Assembly (NCBI GenBank): GCA_050010255.1
Contig: JBEKLJ010000043.1
Coordinates: 1-18,257 of the forward strand
Direction: 5' to 3'
DNA from: JBEKLJ01 sp050010255
GTDB lineage: Bacteria; Acidobacteriota; Terriglobia; Bryobacterales; Bryobacteraceae
Length of the DNA stretch: 18,257 bases
Made by a program: the position numbers and the translations under genes. Shown here piece by piece: positions 1 to 7,279 of this stretch. Under the pieces are notes generated by a model. That model had not been told where the DNA came from and made no database searches. It saw only the letters and a list, made by a program, of their open reading frames with translations. Positions within the stretch are counted from its first letter, which is position 1, and every line of letters begins with the position of its first letter.

Positions 1-1396
1 TCTCCAGCGGTGCGCGCAGCTCGGAGGCAATGCCGGACATCAATTGCCCCACCGCCGCCAGCTTCTCGCTGCGGTAGAGCTGCTCCCGGACCGACTTCTC
101 CTCCACCAGCCGCAGCGCGATGCCGATCTGGTTGGCCAGATGCTGCGTCAGCACCCGATCATCCCGCGTGAACTCGTGCTTCGGCCGGTCCTCATAAAGC
201 TCCAGCACACCCAGCACGCCGGCTTCGGCAAACATGGGCACGAACATCACCGAACCCGGCTGTCTCTCGCTGCGGCCGTCCGGGAAGAAGGGACTGCGCC
301 CCGTATCGGGAATGGTCAGCAGGGCCTGGTTCTGGAAACACGCCGCCGGCCCAAGCGGCAGGGAGCCCTCGCCTCCGGACACCGGAATGGCCAGCGCCCC
401 CTCGGCGCTGCGGGCCACCCGCTCCAGCGTCCCGGTGGTGCGGTTGTGCAGGTAGAGGTGAACGCCGAAGACCTGCAACACTTCCGGCAGGACCGCATTC
501 AGCCGGCTTAGGACTTCCAGCGGCGAGGACACTCCAATCAGCTCCTCACCCAAGCTGTAGAACGTCCGAACCATCTGCCGCTGCGCCCTCAGGCGGCGCT
601 CGCGCACCCACCACACGCCTAGCGCAAACACCAGGAAAGCCAGAGAGACGGCGAGCCATTCGGGTGAGACCAGCCAGCGCTTCCGTACCACCACGATGTC
701 GTCGTCCTGGCTTGCCACCACCTGGAAGTAGCGGTCGTACGGCGCAAACGGGCAGTACTGCGCGGCGACACCGGTAACGCGCACACTGTCGCCGTTCTCG
801 AAACGGTCCAGGCTCGCCGGCCCGGTGCGCGCTTTGGCCGCCGGCAACAGCACTCTCAGCGGACGGCGCGCCTCCCCGATCAGCAGATACTCGCCTTCCG
901 GACTCTCTCCCTTGTCGACCACTCGCCCCTCGGTCGTCACCAGCACGCCCAGGTGTCGGAACGACTGCAGGCTGGCCGGGCTCGTCGGTTCCGCCGCTGG
1001 CGCCGGGCCGCTCGTGAGCACCAGGATGTTCGACGGCAGCAGCACTACCAGCCCAGCTCGCTTGGAGATCGCGCCGCGCGCCTCGATGCGCTGGCCGGCC
1101 CGAAGACCCCTGAACTGCGCCGGGGGCCCCTCCAGCACCAGACCGTAGCCGGCCTCATCCTGAATCGCCAAGTGGGAATAGAAGGGATAGACGGCCGGGT
1201 TCGAGGAGACCACCCCGCGGACGGTGACGTGCTCGCCCTCCAGCGCGGGCTTGAAACTCACGCCCTGCCGGGCGCTGGCCTCCTCCAGGGACACGCTGCG
1301 CCTGGTCTCGGCCGGCGCCGCCAGCGCCAGCGTGGAGACCACCAGCGCGCCCGCCAGCCTCAGCGCTAGTGAACCGGTCTTTGCCTTGAGAGCCAC
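1..1396 (-). CDS. Sensor histidine kinase-like protein (periplasmic OB-fold-like domains, TM, GAF, degenerate H-box), 3' end cut by window edge
   Basis: The frame is open without a stop from a GTG at 1394-1396 to the left edge, giving 465 residues. The GTG start gives a signal-peptide-like N-terminus (basic MALKAKTGS, then LRLAGALVVSTLALAAPA). Residues about 53-126 and 149-238 look like two beta-rich OB-fold-like modules (HVTVRGVVSS; VLVTTEGRVVDKG), a layout seen in acidobacterial sensor proteins. A single membrane span lies at about 247-264 (WLAVSLAFLVFALGVWWV). A GAF-like domain follows at about 275-440. The last visible stretch aligns with a HisKA H-box (AAVGQLMSGIASELRAPLE), but the phospho-acceptor histidine position is Ser458. 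The ATPase domain, if present, lies outside the window. The gene overlaps the 3' end of the upstream HAD gene by 31 bases, so the two are probably co-transcribed. The ligand is unknown. It could be a pseudokinase or a histidine-independent signalling protein. Confidence 0.8.
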   Translation of the reverse strand, partial: MALKAKTGSLALRLAGALVVSTLALAAPAETRRSVSLEEASARQGVSFKPALEGEHVTVRGVVSSNPAVYPFYSHLAIQDEAGYGLVLEGPPAQFRGLRAGQRIEARGAISKRAGLVVLLPSNILVLTSGPAPAAEPTSPASLQSFRHLGVLVTTEGRVVDKGESPEGEYLLIGEARRPLRVLLPAAKARTGPASLDRFENGDSVRVTGVAAQYCPFAPYDRYFQVVASQDDDIVVVRKRWLVSPEWLAVSLAFLVFALGVWWVRERRLRAQRQMVRTFYSLGEELIGVSSPLEVLSRLNAVLPEVLQVFGVHLYLHNRTTGTLERVARSAEGALAIPVSGGEGSLPLGPAACFQNQALLTIPDTGRSPFFPDGRSERQPGSVMFVPMFAEAGVLGVLELYEDRPKHEFTRDDRVLTQHLANQIGIALRLVEEKSVREQLYRSEKLAAVGQLMSGIASELRAPLE

Positions 1397-2061
1397 TCTT
1401 CCAGTGCCGCATCCAGGAAGTCCCGGATGCTCAACTCCACGGGAGCAAGTGCCGATGCCGGGTGCGTCGTCTCAACCGCCACGACCCGGGCCCCGGCATC
1501 CCGCGCCGCCTTCGCTCCCGCAATTGAATCTTCAAAAACGATGCAATCGGCCGGTAAAATACCCAATCCGGCCGCTGCCCGCAGATAAACCTCGGGGGCG
1601 GGCTTCGGCTTGCTCACCTGGGCGCCGTCGATTACCACGCGGAAGAACCCACGCAGCCCGCCCCGTTCGAGGATGAACGCCACATTGGCCGGCTCGGCGT
1701 TGGTGGCCACCGCCATCGGCGCCTCCCGGTGTCTCTCCAGGAATGCGGCCACGCCGGGAACAAGGTGCTCGCCAAGCACCGGCCCCATCCTCTCGCGGTA
1801 CAGCTTCTCCTTCTCCGCCCCGTGTCGGAACACCTCCGCGGCCGCGAGGCCCGGGCCGAACACCAGCCGCACGATCTCGCTGTTGTGCCGGCCGAACATG
1901 CGCTGGTCGAAGCCCTCCGGCATCGCAATTCCGCACCGCCGAAGATACTCACGCCAGCAGGCCGAGTGGACCCGGTTGGAGTCCACCATCACCCCGTCGA
2001 GGTCCAGGACTAGCCCTAATCCCCCCGACAGGCTATACGTTCTGGCTGTACAGCGGATCAT
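1366..2061 (-). CDS. HAD-superfamily hydrolase, beta-phosphoglucomutase-like subfamily
   Basis: This is a 231-residue cytosolic enzyme that would hydrolyse or transfer a phosphate through an aspartyl-phosphate intermediate. Motif I is LDLDGVMVDS with nucleophile Asp20 and acid/base Asp22. An alpha-helical cap follows at about residues 30-95. Motif II is VATNA (Thr120), motif III is the lysine in SKPKPAPEVY (Lys151), and motif IV is VFEDSIAG (Glu177/Asp178). Length and motif order match HAD subfamily IA (beta-phosphoglucomutase, phosphoglycolate phosphatase, sugar-phosphatases). The substrate cannot be read from sequence. The N-terminus before motif I is about ten residues longer than usual and there is no clear ribosome site before the ATG. 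No alternative ATG, GTG or TTG lies closer to motif I, so I keep this start. It is divergent from xdhC and its 3' end overlaps the sensor-kinase-like gene. Confidence 0.85.
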   Translation of the reverse strand: MIRCTARTYSLSGGLGLVLDLDGVMVDSNRVHSACWREYLRRCGIAMPEGFDQRMFGRHNSEIVRLVFGPGLAAAEVFRHGAEKEKLYRERMGPVLGEHLVPGVAAFLERHREAPMAVATNAEPANVAFILERGGLRGFFRVVIDGAQVSKPKPAPEVYLRAAAGLGILPADCIVFEDSIAGAKAARDAGARVVAVETTHPASALAPVELSIRDFLDAALEEWLSRQRPVH

Positions 2062-2231
2062 ATCATAAAACCGGAGAATGACCTATAGTACTCTCTAACC
2101 CCAACTTAGCCCCCCTCGGGGCCTTCCCCCAGGCGACCCGCCCCGCTCGAACCGCCGTGGGTAGGGACCTCTGGGGCTGGCGCTCCCTGCCGTTCAGCCG
2201 TCCCTTCCAAGGGCGCCGAGCTCCGCGATGC

Positions 2232-2237
2232 TATAAT
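2232..2237 (+). promoter_or_regulatory. Consensus -10 box of xdhC, placed for a nearly leaderless transcript
   Basis: A perfect TATAAT stands in the otherwise G+C-rich 185-base gap between the divergent HAD and xdhC genes. It ends nine bases before the xdhC ATG at 2247. With the usual seven-base distance from -10 box to start site, the transcript would begin at about 2244, leaving a leader of about three bases. No convincing -35 box or Shine-Dalgarno sequence is visible at the expected distances. The rest of the gap (2062-2231) holds short G/C-rich palindromes only and nothing I can name. Confidence 0.6.
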
Positions 2238-2246
2238 TCCAGCCTG

Positions 2247-3083
2247 ATGGACGTCTTCGAGGAGCTGGTTCGCCTGCGCCGGATGGGCCAGAAATGCGCC
2301 CTGGCGACCATCGTCGATGCGCGCGGCTCCATACCAAGCTACCAAACGGCCAAGCTGTTGGTCCGCGAGGATGGCTCCATTCTCGGCACCATCGGCGGGG
2401 GTTGCGTCGAGGCCGAGGTCTGGAACACCGCCCGCGAGGTCCTCCACACCGGCAAGCCCAAGTGCCTCAGCTTCAATCTCGGCGAGGACGCGGCCTACGA
2501 CAACAGCCTGATCTGCGGAGGCCAGTTCGAGGTGCTCGTGGAACCTATCCTGCCCCAGCCCCGCGCCTTCATCTTCGGCGCCGGGCACATTTCCAAGAGC
2601 CTGTCCAAGGTCGCCAGCCTGGCCGGCTTCGCCGTCGTGGTCATCGACGACCGCGAGACCTTCGCCTGCCGCGAGCGCTTCCCGGAGGCCGAGGAGGTCG
2701 TCGCCGGCGAATACGAGCAGGTCTTCCCCAAGTTGGCGGTGAACGACACGAGCTACCTGATCATCGTCACCCGCGGCCACCGCGACGACCTGCGCGTTCT
2801 GCGCTGGGCCGTCACCACCCCGGCGCGCTACGTCGCCATGATCGGCAGCCGGCGCAAGGTGCTCTCAATCGTTCAGGGACTGGAGAGCGAAGGCATCCCG
2901 CACGAGGCTTTCGAGCGCGTACACGCGCCCATGGGCCTGGAAATAGGCGCCGTGACACCCGAGGAGATCGCCGTCTCCGTCCTCGCCGAGATGATCGCCG
3001 TCCGCCGCAACGCCGCCTCGAGCTGGCGCGAGCTTTCTAAATCCGTTTTCGCCGGCGAGCGCTCCAAGGCACTCCTCAAGTGA
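2247..3083 (+). CDS. xdhC: XdhC/CoxI-family molybdoenzyme maturation protein
   Basis: The product is 278 residues. XdhC-family proteins bind molybdenum cofactor, support its sulfuration and deliver it to molybdenum hydroxylases (xanthine dehydrogenase, CO dehydrogenase). The N-terminal XdhC/CoxI domain covers residues 1-100, with ATIVDARGSIP, the IGGGCVEAEV loop containing Cys53, and a second cysteine in LICGGQFEV (Cys90). The C-terminal Rossmann-like domain begins with FIFGAGHISKSL (Gly111, Gly113, His114) and continues through VVVIDDRETFA, VTRGHRDD and YVAMIGSRRK. The frame stays open upstream to 2157, but that extension is low-complexity and spans the TATAAT box, so I start at ATG 2247 (MDVFEEL). 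The stop overlaps the next gene's GTG by four bases. No hydroxylase gene is in the window, so its client is unknown. Confidence 0.92.
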   Translation: MDVFEELVRLRRMGQKCALATIVDARGSIPSYQTAKLLVREDGSILGTIGGGCVEAEVWNTAREVLHTGKPKCLSFNLGEDAAYDNSLICGGQFEVLVEPILPQPRAFIFGAGHISKSLSKVASLAGFAVVVIDDRETFACRERFPEAEEVVAGEYEQVFPKLAVNDTSYLIIVTRGHRDDLRVLRWAVTTPARYVAMIGSRRKVLSIVQGLESEGIPHEAFERVHAPMGLEIGAVTPEEIAVSVLAEMIAVRRNAASSWRELSKSVFAGERSKALLK

Positions 3084-3727
3084 GCCGGGCGGACGCAATC
3101 CCGGACGCGCGCGCGGCCCCGGCCGGCGTCATTCTCGCCGCCGGCGCCTCCAGCCGCATGGGCCGCCCCAAAGCCCTGTTGCAGATGCCTGGCCCCGGCC
3201 AACCCGGCACGTTCCTCGATCACCTGATCGCGGCGCTGTCGCCGCACTGCTCGCCCGTCGTGGTGGTGCTCGGTCACCAGGCCGCCCAGATCCGCTCGGC
3301 CGTGGCAGGCGCGGATACGGCGGTCTTCGTCGTCAACGAGGATTACGCCCGCGGCCAGCTCAGCTCGCTCCAGTGCGGCTTGCGCGCCGTTCCCGAGACG
3401 GCCGGCGGCGTCCTGTTCACGCCCGTAGATCACGCCTTCCTGGGCCCTGACACCGTGGCGCGCATCGTCGCCTGCTTCCGCGAGAACTCGCTCCGCCCGC
3501 TCGTTGTCATCCCCTGCTGCGGCGGCGCGCACGGCCACCCGGTCTGCTGCGCCCGCGAGTTGACCCCCGAGTTCCTCGCGCTCCCGTCCGGCGCACAAGC
3601 CCGCGACGTCATCCGCCGTCACCGCCAACGGACCTTGTACCTCGAAGTCGACGATCCGGGCGTCGTGCTGGACGTGGATGACCCGGCGACCTACCGCCGC
3701 GCCCTGGAGGCCGCCCAACCGCAATGA
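3080..3727 (+). CDS. mocA: MocA/MobA-like molybdenum cofactor nucleotidyltransferase
   Basis: The product is 215 residues with a nucleotide-diphospho-sugar-transferase fold. The signature VILAAGASSRMGRPK (residues 17-31) is the NTP-binding loop, with Arg26 and Lys31. A metal-binding Asp117 sits in LFTPVDHAFL, and the GHPV segment (HGHPVCC) follows, as in MobA/MocA enzymes. Such enzymes attach CMP or GMP to molybdenum-bound molybdopterin. The xdhC neighbour favours the CMP-forming MocA type used by molybdenum hydroxylases, but CTP versus GTP specificity is inferred from context only. The GTG start is set by the GTGA overlap with the xdhC stop. The first 14 residues before the core beta strand are a loose extension. 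The gene ends in an ATGA overlap with the AsmA-like gene. Confidence 0.85.
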   Translation: MSRADAIPDARAAPAGVILAAGASSRMGRPKALLQMPGPGQPGTFLDHLIAALSPHCSPVVVVLGHQAAQIRSAVAGADTAVFVVNEDYARGQLSSLQCGLRAVPETAGGVLFTPVDHAFLGPDTVARIVACFRENSLRPLVVIPCCGGAHGHPVCCARELTPEFLALPSGAQARDVIRRHRQRTLYLEVDDPGVVLDVDDPATYRRALEAAQPQ

Positions 3728-6087
3728 GGCTCCGCAAGCGAGTCGTCTGGCGCGCGCTGCTCCTGGCCGGCCTCGCGGCCGTGGCCGCGGGGCTGGTCCT
3801 GCCGCTAGTGAACGCCGACCGCTTCGGCCAGCGCGTCAAGGCCAGCCTGGAGCAGGCCCTGGGACGGCAGGTCGAGATCGGCTCCGTGCATCTGAACCTG
3901 TTTCGAGGCCCCGGTTTCTCGGTCGATCGCGTGGCCATCTACGACGACCCCGCTGCCAGCCTCGAGCCTTTCGCCTACGTCGAGTCCCTGGAGGCTCGGG
4001 TCAGCTTCAAGAGCCTCTGGACCGGCCGGCTGGAGTTTTCCAGCCTCCGCCTGGTGAATCCCAGCGTCAACCTCGCCCGGCCCGACGGCCGCCCCTGGAA
4101 CTTTCAGCACCTCATGCGCCGCACCGAGGCGGCCAGGTCCGCGGCCGGCGGGCGCCTCCCGGTAATCCGGATCCGCGGCGGCCGCATCAACCTCAAGTTC
4201 GGTGACACTAAATCCATCTTCTACGTCTCGGATGCCAGCCTCGACGCCACCCCGCCGGATTCCCCCGGCGGCCAATGGCGTGTGCGTTTCGAGGGCGAGC
4301 CTGCCCGCACCGACCGCCCCACCCGCAGCTTCGGCCGGCTCACGGCCCAAGGCCGCTGGCGGCCCGGCGGGGACGTGGACGCCTCCATCGAGCTCGAGAA
4401 GAGTTCGCTCTCGGACCTCATCCGGCTGCTGCACGGCCATGACGTCGGGGTCCACGGTCAGATCAGCTTTCGCGCGCGGCTCTCCGGCCCGGCCTCGGCC
4501 ATCGACATTACCGGGCGTGCCGAGCTCAGCGACGTGCATCGCTGGGACCTCCTGCCCCCGCACAGCGGCGTCTGGCCGCTGGACGTCAGCGGCAAACTGG
4601 ACCTCAGCTCGCAGACGCTCGAGCTACGTTCCGCCTCCTCGGACGGCTCGCCGCTGCCGATCGCGCTGGAGTTCCGCGCCACCGGATATCTCCGCCAGCC
4701 GCGCTGGGCCGCCCTGGCGCGCTTCGAGCGGCTTCCGCTGGCTCCTCTGCCCGAGGTCGCCCGGCACATGGGGCTCGCGCTGTCTCCCCAGGTCGCTCTG
4801 AGCGGTGTGCTCAGCGGCGCGATCGGCTACTCGCCCCAGTCGAGCATCCAGGGCGCCGTGCTGCTGGACGACGCCTCGGTCACGCTGTCCGAGTCTCCCC
4901 CGCTCCGCCTCGCCCGCGCCGAGGTCCGCCTCACCGGCGACACCGCGCGCCTCGCGCCCGCGGTCTTCGGTGCGGGAAGTTCATCGGCTACCGTGGAGGC
5001 CACCTACAATCGGCGCACCGGCGCGCTGGCCGCGGAGATCACCTCGAGCGGCATGCCGCTGGTCGAGGCGGCGCCCGGCGGCGCGCGTCTCTTTGCCCCG
5101 CTCCCGATTCTCGGCCAGTGCCGCCGCGGGACCTGGCGCGGGCGGCTCGAATACCGGTTCTCCCCTCAGGCCGCCGGTGCCTGGGTCGGCGCTTTCCAGC
5201 TAGAAGACGCGGCCATCGACGTGCCCGGCCTGGCCAGCCCCGTCGAGCTGCTCTCAGCCCGCGTCACCGTCCGCGAGAACGGCGCCGCGGTGGACCGCAT
5301 CAACGGCCGCGCCGGCCCCATCGAGTTTCAGGGCGACTACCGCTACGTTCCCGGCGCGCCCTACACGGACCAGTTCCACCTCTCGGTCCCCAAGCTCCAG
5401 ACCGAGGAACTGGAGCGCCTGCTCCTGCCCACACTGCGCCGCGACGAGAGCCTGCTGGCGCGCGCCTGGCGTCTGGGCCGCACCACGGTACCCGCCTGGC
5501 TCGAAGCCCGCCGCGCCGACGGCGCCATCGAGATCGGCTCCCTGCTCATCTGGGATGTCCCCCTCAAGAAGCTGCGTGCCCATGTGCGCTGGGACGGCCC
5601 CGCCATCGACGTTGGCACCCTCACTGCGCAGTTCGCCGAGGGATCCCTCGCCGTCAGCCTCACCGCCAACCTCCGCCGGCCCGCCCCCAGCTACCGCTTC
5701 GCCGGCCGTTTCCAGGCCCTGGGCTGGAGCGGCGGTAAATGGGATGGCAGCGGCACGCTGGAAACCGCGGGAACCGGCCCGGAGCTGGTCCGCAATCTCC
5801 GCCTCCTGGGTTCCTTCAAGGCGCGCTCGTTCGCGCTGGCCGAAACCGAACTGAAGGACGTCTCCGGCGCCTGCGCCTTGAGCATGCCCCGCGGCGTCCC
5901 AGCGCTCGAATGCTCCGAGCTGGAGATGACTCTCGGCGAGGTCACCTTAAAAGGACAAGGCACGACCGGCCCCGACGGCCGCCTCTACTTCGACCTTTCC
6001 AGCGGACCCATGCAACTCCGCTTCACCGGCACGCTCTGGCCACTCCAGCTCGAGTTCGCCGCCCCCCTCACCTCGCCAGCACCCTAG
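3724..6087 (+). CDS. AsmA-like envelope protein
   Basis: This is a 787-residue protein with a basic N-terminus (MRLRKRVVWR), one membrane-anchor segment at about residues 11-30, then a long beta-rich periplasmic body. The segment after the anchor (GRQVEIGSVHLNLFRGPGF, about 47-65, then VESLEARVSFKSLWTGRLEFSS) matches the AsmA N-terminal pattern. Repeated strand patterns such as ALSGVLSGAIGY and MTLGEVTLKGQG continue to the end. AsmA-like proteins are thought to form bridge- or groove-like structures affecting lipid transport and outer-membrane assembly. No enzymatic motif is visible. The start ATG overlaps the stop of the MocA-like gene (ATGA), so translation is probably coupled. This is odd, because no link between AsmA proteins and molybdenum enzymes is obvious. 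Codons end mostly in C, in contrast to the G-ending choice in argF/argG. Confidence 0.8.
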   Translation: MRLRKRVVWRALLLAGLAAVAAGLVLPLVNADRFGQRVKASLEQALGRQVEIGSVHLNLFRGPGFSVDRVAIYDDPAASLEPFAYVESLEARVSFKSLWTGRLEFSSLRLVNPSVNLARPDGRPWNFQHLMRRTEAARSAAGGRLPVIRIRGGRINLKFGDTKSIFYVSDASLDATPPDSPGGQWRVRFEGEPARTDRPTRSFGRLTAQGRWRPGGDVDASIELEKSSLSDLIRLLHGHDVGVHGQISFRARLSGPASAIDITGRAELSDVHRWDLLPPHSGVWPLDVSGKLDLSSQTLELRSASSDGSPLPIALEFRATGYLRQPRWAALARFERLPLAPLPEVARHMGLALSPQVALSGVLSGAIGYSPQSSIQGAVLLDDASVTLSESPPLRLARAEVRLTGDTARLAPAVFGAGSSSATVEATYNRRTGALAAEITSSGMPLVEAAPGGARLFAPLPILGQCRRGTWRGRLEYRFSPQAAGAWVGAFQLEDAAIDVPGLASPVELLSARVTVRENGAAVDRINGRAGPIEFQGDYRYVPGAPYTDQFHLSVPKLQTEELERLLLPTLRRDESLLARAWRLGRTTVPAWLEARRADGAIEIGSLLIWDVPLKKLRAHVRWDGPAIDVGTLTAQFAEGSLAVSLTANLRRPAPSYRFAGRFQALGWSGGKWDGSGTLETAGTGPELVRNLRLLGSFKARSFALAETELKDVSGACALSMPRGVPALECSELEMTLGEVTLKGQGTTGPDGRLYFDLSSGPMQLRFTGTLWPLQLEFAAPLTSPAP

Positions 6088-6101
6088 CCCGATCTTTTGA
6101 C
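6084..6101 (+). repeat. Intergenic repeat copy A (CTAGCCCGATCTTTTGAC)
   Basis: This 18-base string begins at the AsmA-like stop codon. It differs from copy B at 14683 in two positions and is related more loosely to copy C at 18139. All three lie at gene boundaries. It may be part of a short dispersed element. No hairpin is visible within the 18 bases. Confidence 0.4.
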
Positions 6102-6123
6102 CCAAGGAGCTTGTTGAGGGGAT

Positions 6124-6152
6124 TTGACAACGGCGCCGATACTGTGTAATTA
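6124..6152 (+). promoter_or_regulatory. Sigma-70-type promoter of the arg operon
   Basis: A perfect -35 hexamer TTGACA (6124-6129) is followed after 17 bases by TAATTA (6147-6152). An alternative -10, TGTAAT, lies at 6145-6150 with a 15-base spacer. This is the most A+T-rich stretch in the window. The predicted start site near 6159 leaves a leader of about 86 bases before argF. The leader holds two G/C-rich hairpins (6179-6184 with 6196-6201, and 6206-6210 with 6216-6220), then an AGGAG ribosome site at 6233-6237. Confidence 0.7.
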
Positions 6153-6178
6153 TTCAGATTACTGAATAAAGATGCATG
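6141..6178. promoter_or_regulatory. Two tandem ARG-box-like ArgR operator sites
   Basis: The core of the ARG box known from enteric bacteria is TGnATwwwwATnCA. Two matches lie here, each with a single mismatch: TGTGTAATTATTCA at 6143-6156 and TGAATAAAGATGCA at 6163-6176. Their centres are 20 bases apart. Paired boxes about two helical turns apart are the normal arrangement for hexameric ArgR. Together they create a perfect 8-bp inverted repeat with a 4-base centre (TTATTCAGATTACTGAATAA, 6150-6169). Box 1 covers the -10 region, so ArgR bound with arginine would block RNA polymerase. The operon's last gene encodes ArgR, so autoregulation is likely. The sites are seen directly; binding is inferred. 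Confidence 0.72.
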
Positions 6179-6244
6179 GGGGCCCCGCTGTCCCCGGCCC
6201 CAACGCCCTGCCCCGCAGGGTCCAACGTGAACAGGAGAATGACG

Positions 6245-7189
6245 ATGCCCGCCGGAGCGTCTAGCGAGCCCATTCTGAAGATCGCGGCGCCGGATTTCGC
6301 CTCGGATCTCGACCTGTCCGGCGATGAGGTCGTCCATCTGCTGGATTTGGCCGGCCAGGTCAAGTCCGCGCCCGCCCGGTACGGAGAGGCGCTCCGCGGC
6401 CGCTCCATCAGTCTGCTGTTTGAGAAGCCCTCGCTGCGCACGCGGGTGACCTTCGAGCTCGCCATCAAGCAGTTGGGCGGCGACTCCGTCTTCACCAGCG
6501 GGATGATCGGCGCCCGCGAACCGCTCAAGGACGTGGCGCGGAACCTCTGCCGCTGGACCCAGGCCATCGTGGCGCGCGTCTTTTCGCAGAAGACCATCGA
6601 GGAGCTGGCCGCCTGGTCAAGTGTGCCGGTGGTCAACGCGTTGAGCGACCTCTACCACCCCTGCCAGGCGCTGGCCGACATGCAGACGCTGCGCGAGCGC
6701 TTCGGCGCACTGCGCGGGCTGAACCTGGCCTATGTCGGCGACGGGAATAACGTGGCGCATTCGCTGATGCTATCCGCGACGCGCCTGGGGGTGAACCTCG
6801 CCATCGCGACGCCGCCCGAGTACGCGCCGAACAAGGACGTTACCGGCGAAGCCGGGGGCCTCGCGGCCGCGTCCGGCGCCACTTTGAAGATCACCACCGA
6901 TCCACGGGAAGCCGTCACCGGGGCGAACGCAGTCTACACGGACGTCTGGGCCAGCATGGGCACCGAGCACGAGATCGAGAAGCGGCACCGGGCCTTCCGG
7001 GGTTACCAGGTCGACGAGGCCTTGTTCTCGCTGGCCGCGCCGGAGGCGGTCTTCATGCACTGCCTCCCAGCCCACCGGGACGAGGAGGTCACCGACGCCG
7101 TGATCGAATCGCCGCGCTCGCTGGTCTTTGAACAGGCTGAGAACCGGCTGCACGCGCAGAAGGCGCTGTTGCTGATGCTATTGGAGTGA
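6245..7189 (+). CDS. argF: Ornithine carbamoyltransferase
   Basis: The product is 314 residues and would make citrulline from ornithine and carbamoyl phosphate in the cytosol. The carbamoyl-phosphate loop is FEKPSLRTRVTFE. HPCQALAD, the ornithine-loop motif DVWASMG, and HCLPAHRDEEVTD near the C-terminus are standard for this family. They argue against the acetyl- or succinyl-ornithine enzymes. The first loop reads SLRTR instead of the classic STRTR. I start at ATG 6245 because AGGAG at 6233-6237 is seven bases upstream. The ATG at 6239 is only one base from that site, and the ATG at 6176 lies inside the second ARG box. It is the first gene of the arginine operon and is separated from argG by 103 bases that hold a hairpin. 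Confidence 0.95.
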   Translation: MPAGASSEPILKIAAPDFASDLDLSGDEVVHLLDLAGQVKSAPARYGEALRGRSISLLFEKPSLRTRVTFELAIKQLGGDSVFTSGMIGAREPLKDVARNLCRWTQAIVARVFSQKTIEELAAWSSVPVVNALSDLYHPCQALADMQTLRERFGALRGLNLAYVGDGNNVAHSLMLSATRLGVNLAIATPPEYAPNKDVTGEAGGLAAASGATLKITTDPREAVTGANAVYTDVWASMGTEHEIEKRHRAFRGYQVDEALFSLAAPEAVFMHCLPAHRDEEVTDAVIESPRSLVFEQAENRLHAQKALLLMLLE

Positions 7190-7219
7190 GCGGGCGGCGG
7201 CTGGAATTGCCGCTGATAA

Positions 7220-7279
7220 CTTGTCGCTTGCAGGTTCGCGTCGCGCACCGGCCGCGAGCCCCGGGCCGCAAGTCACAAG
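7220..7279 (+). other. Strong intercistronic RNA hairpin between argF and argG
   Basis: Bases 7220-7231 (CTTGTCGCTTGC) can pair with 7268-7279 (GCAAGTCACAAG), with one C-C mismatch and one G-U pair. Inside, 7233-7240 (GGTTCGCG) pairs fully with 7253-7260 (CGCGAGCC), including one G-U pair, around a 12-base loop. An asymmetric bulge at 7261-7267 separates the two stems. There is no T-run after it, so it is not a classic terminator. It ends 13 bases before the argG ATG. It could be a processing or stability element, an attenuator, or a decayed palindromic repeat. Confidence 0.5.

Noticed and set aside
2157..2246. Longer XdhC starting at 2157
   Set aside because: The added residues are Arg/Pro/Ser-rich without family similarity, and the TATAAT box would lie inside the gene.
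6176..6244. Upstream ATG starts for argF at 6176 and 6239
   Set aside because: The 6176 ATG lies in the second ARG box and adds a non-homologous tail. The 6239 ATG is one base from AGGAG. The 6245 ATG has correct spacing.
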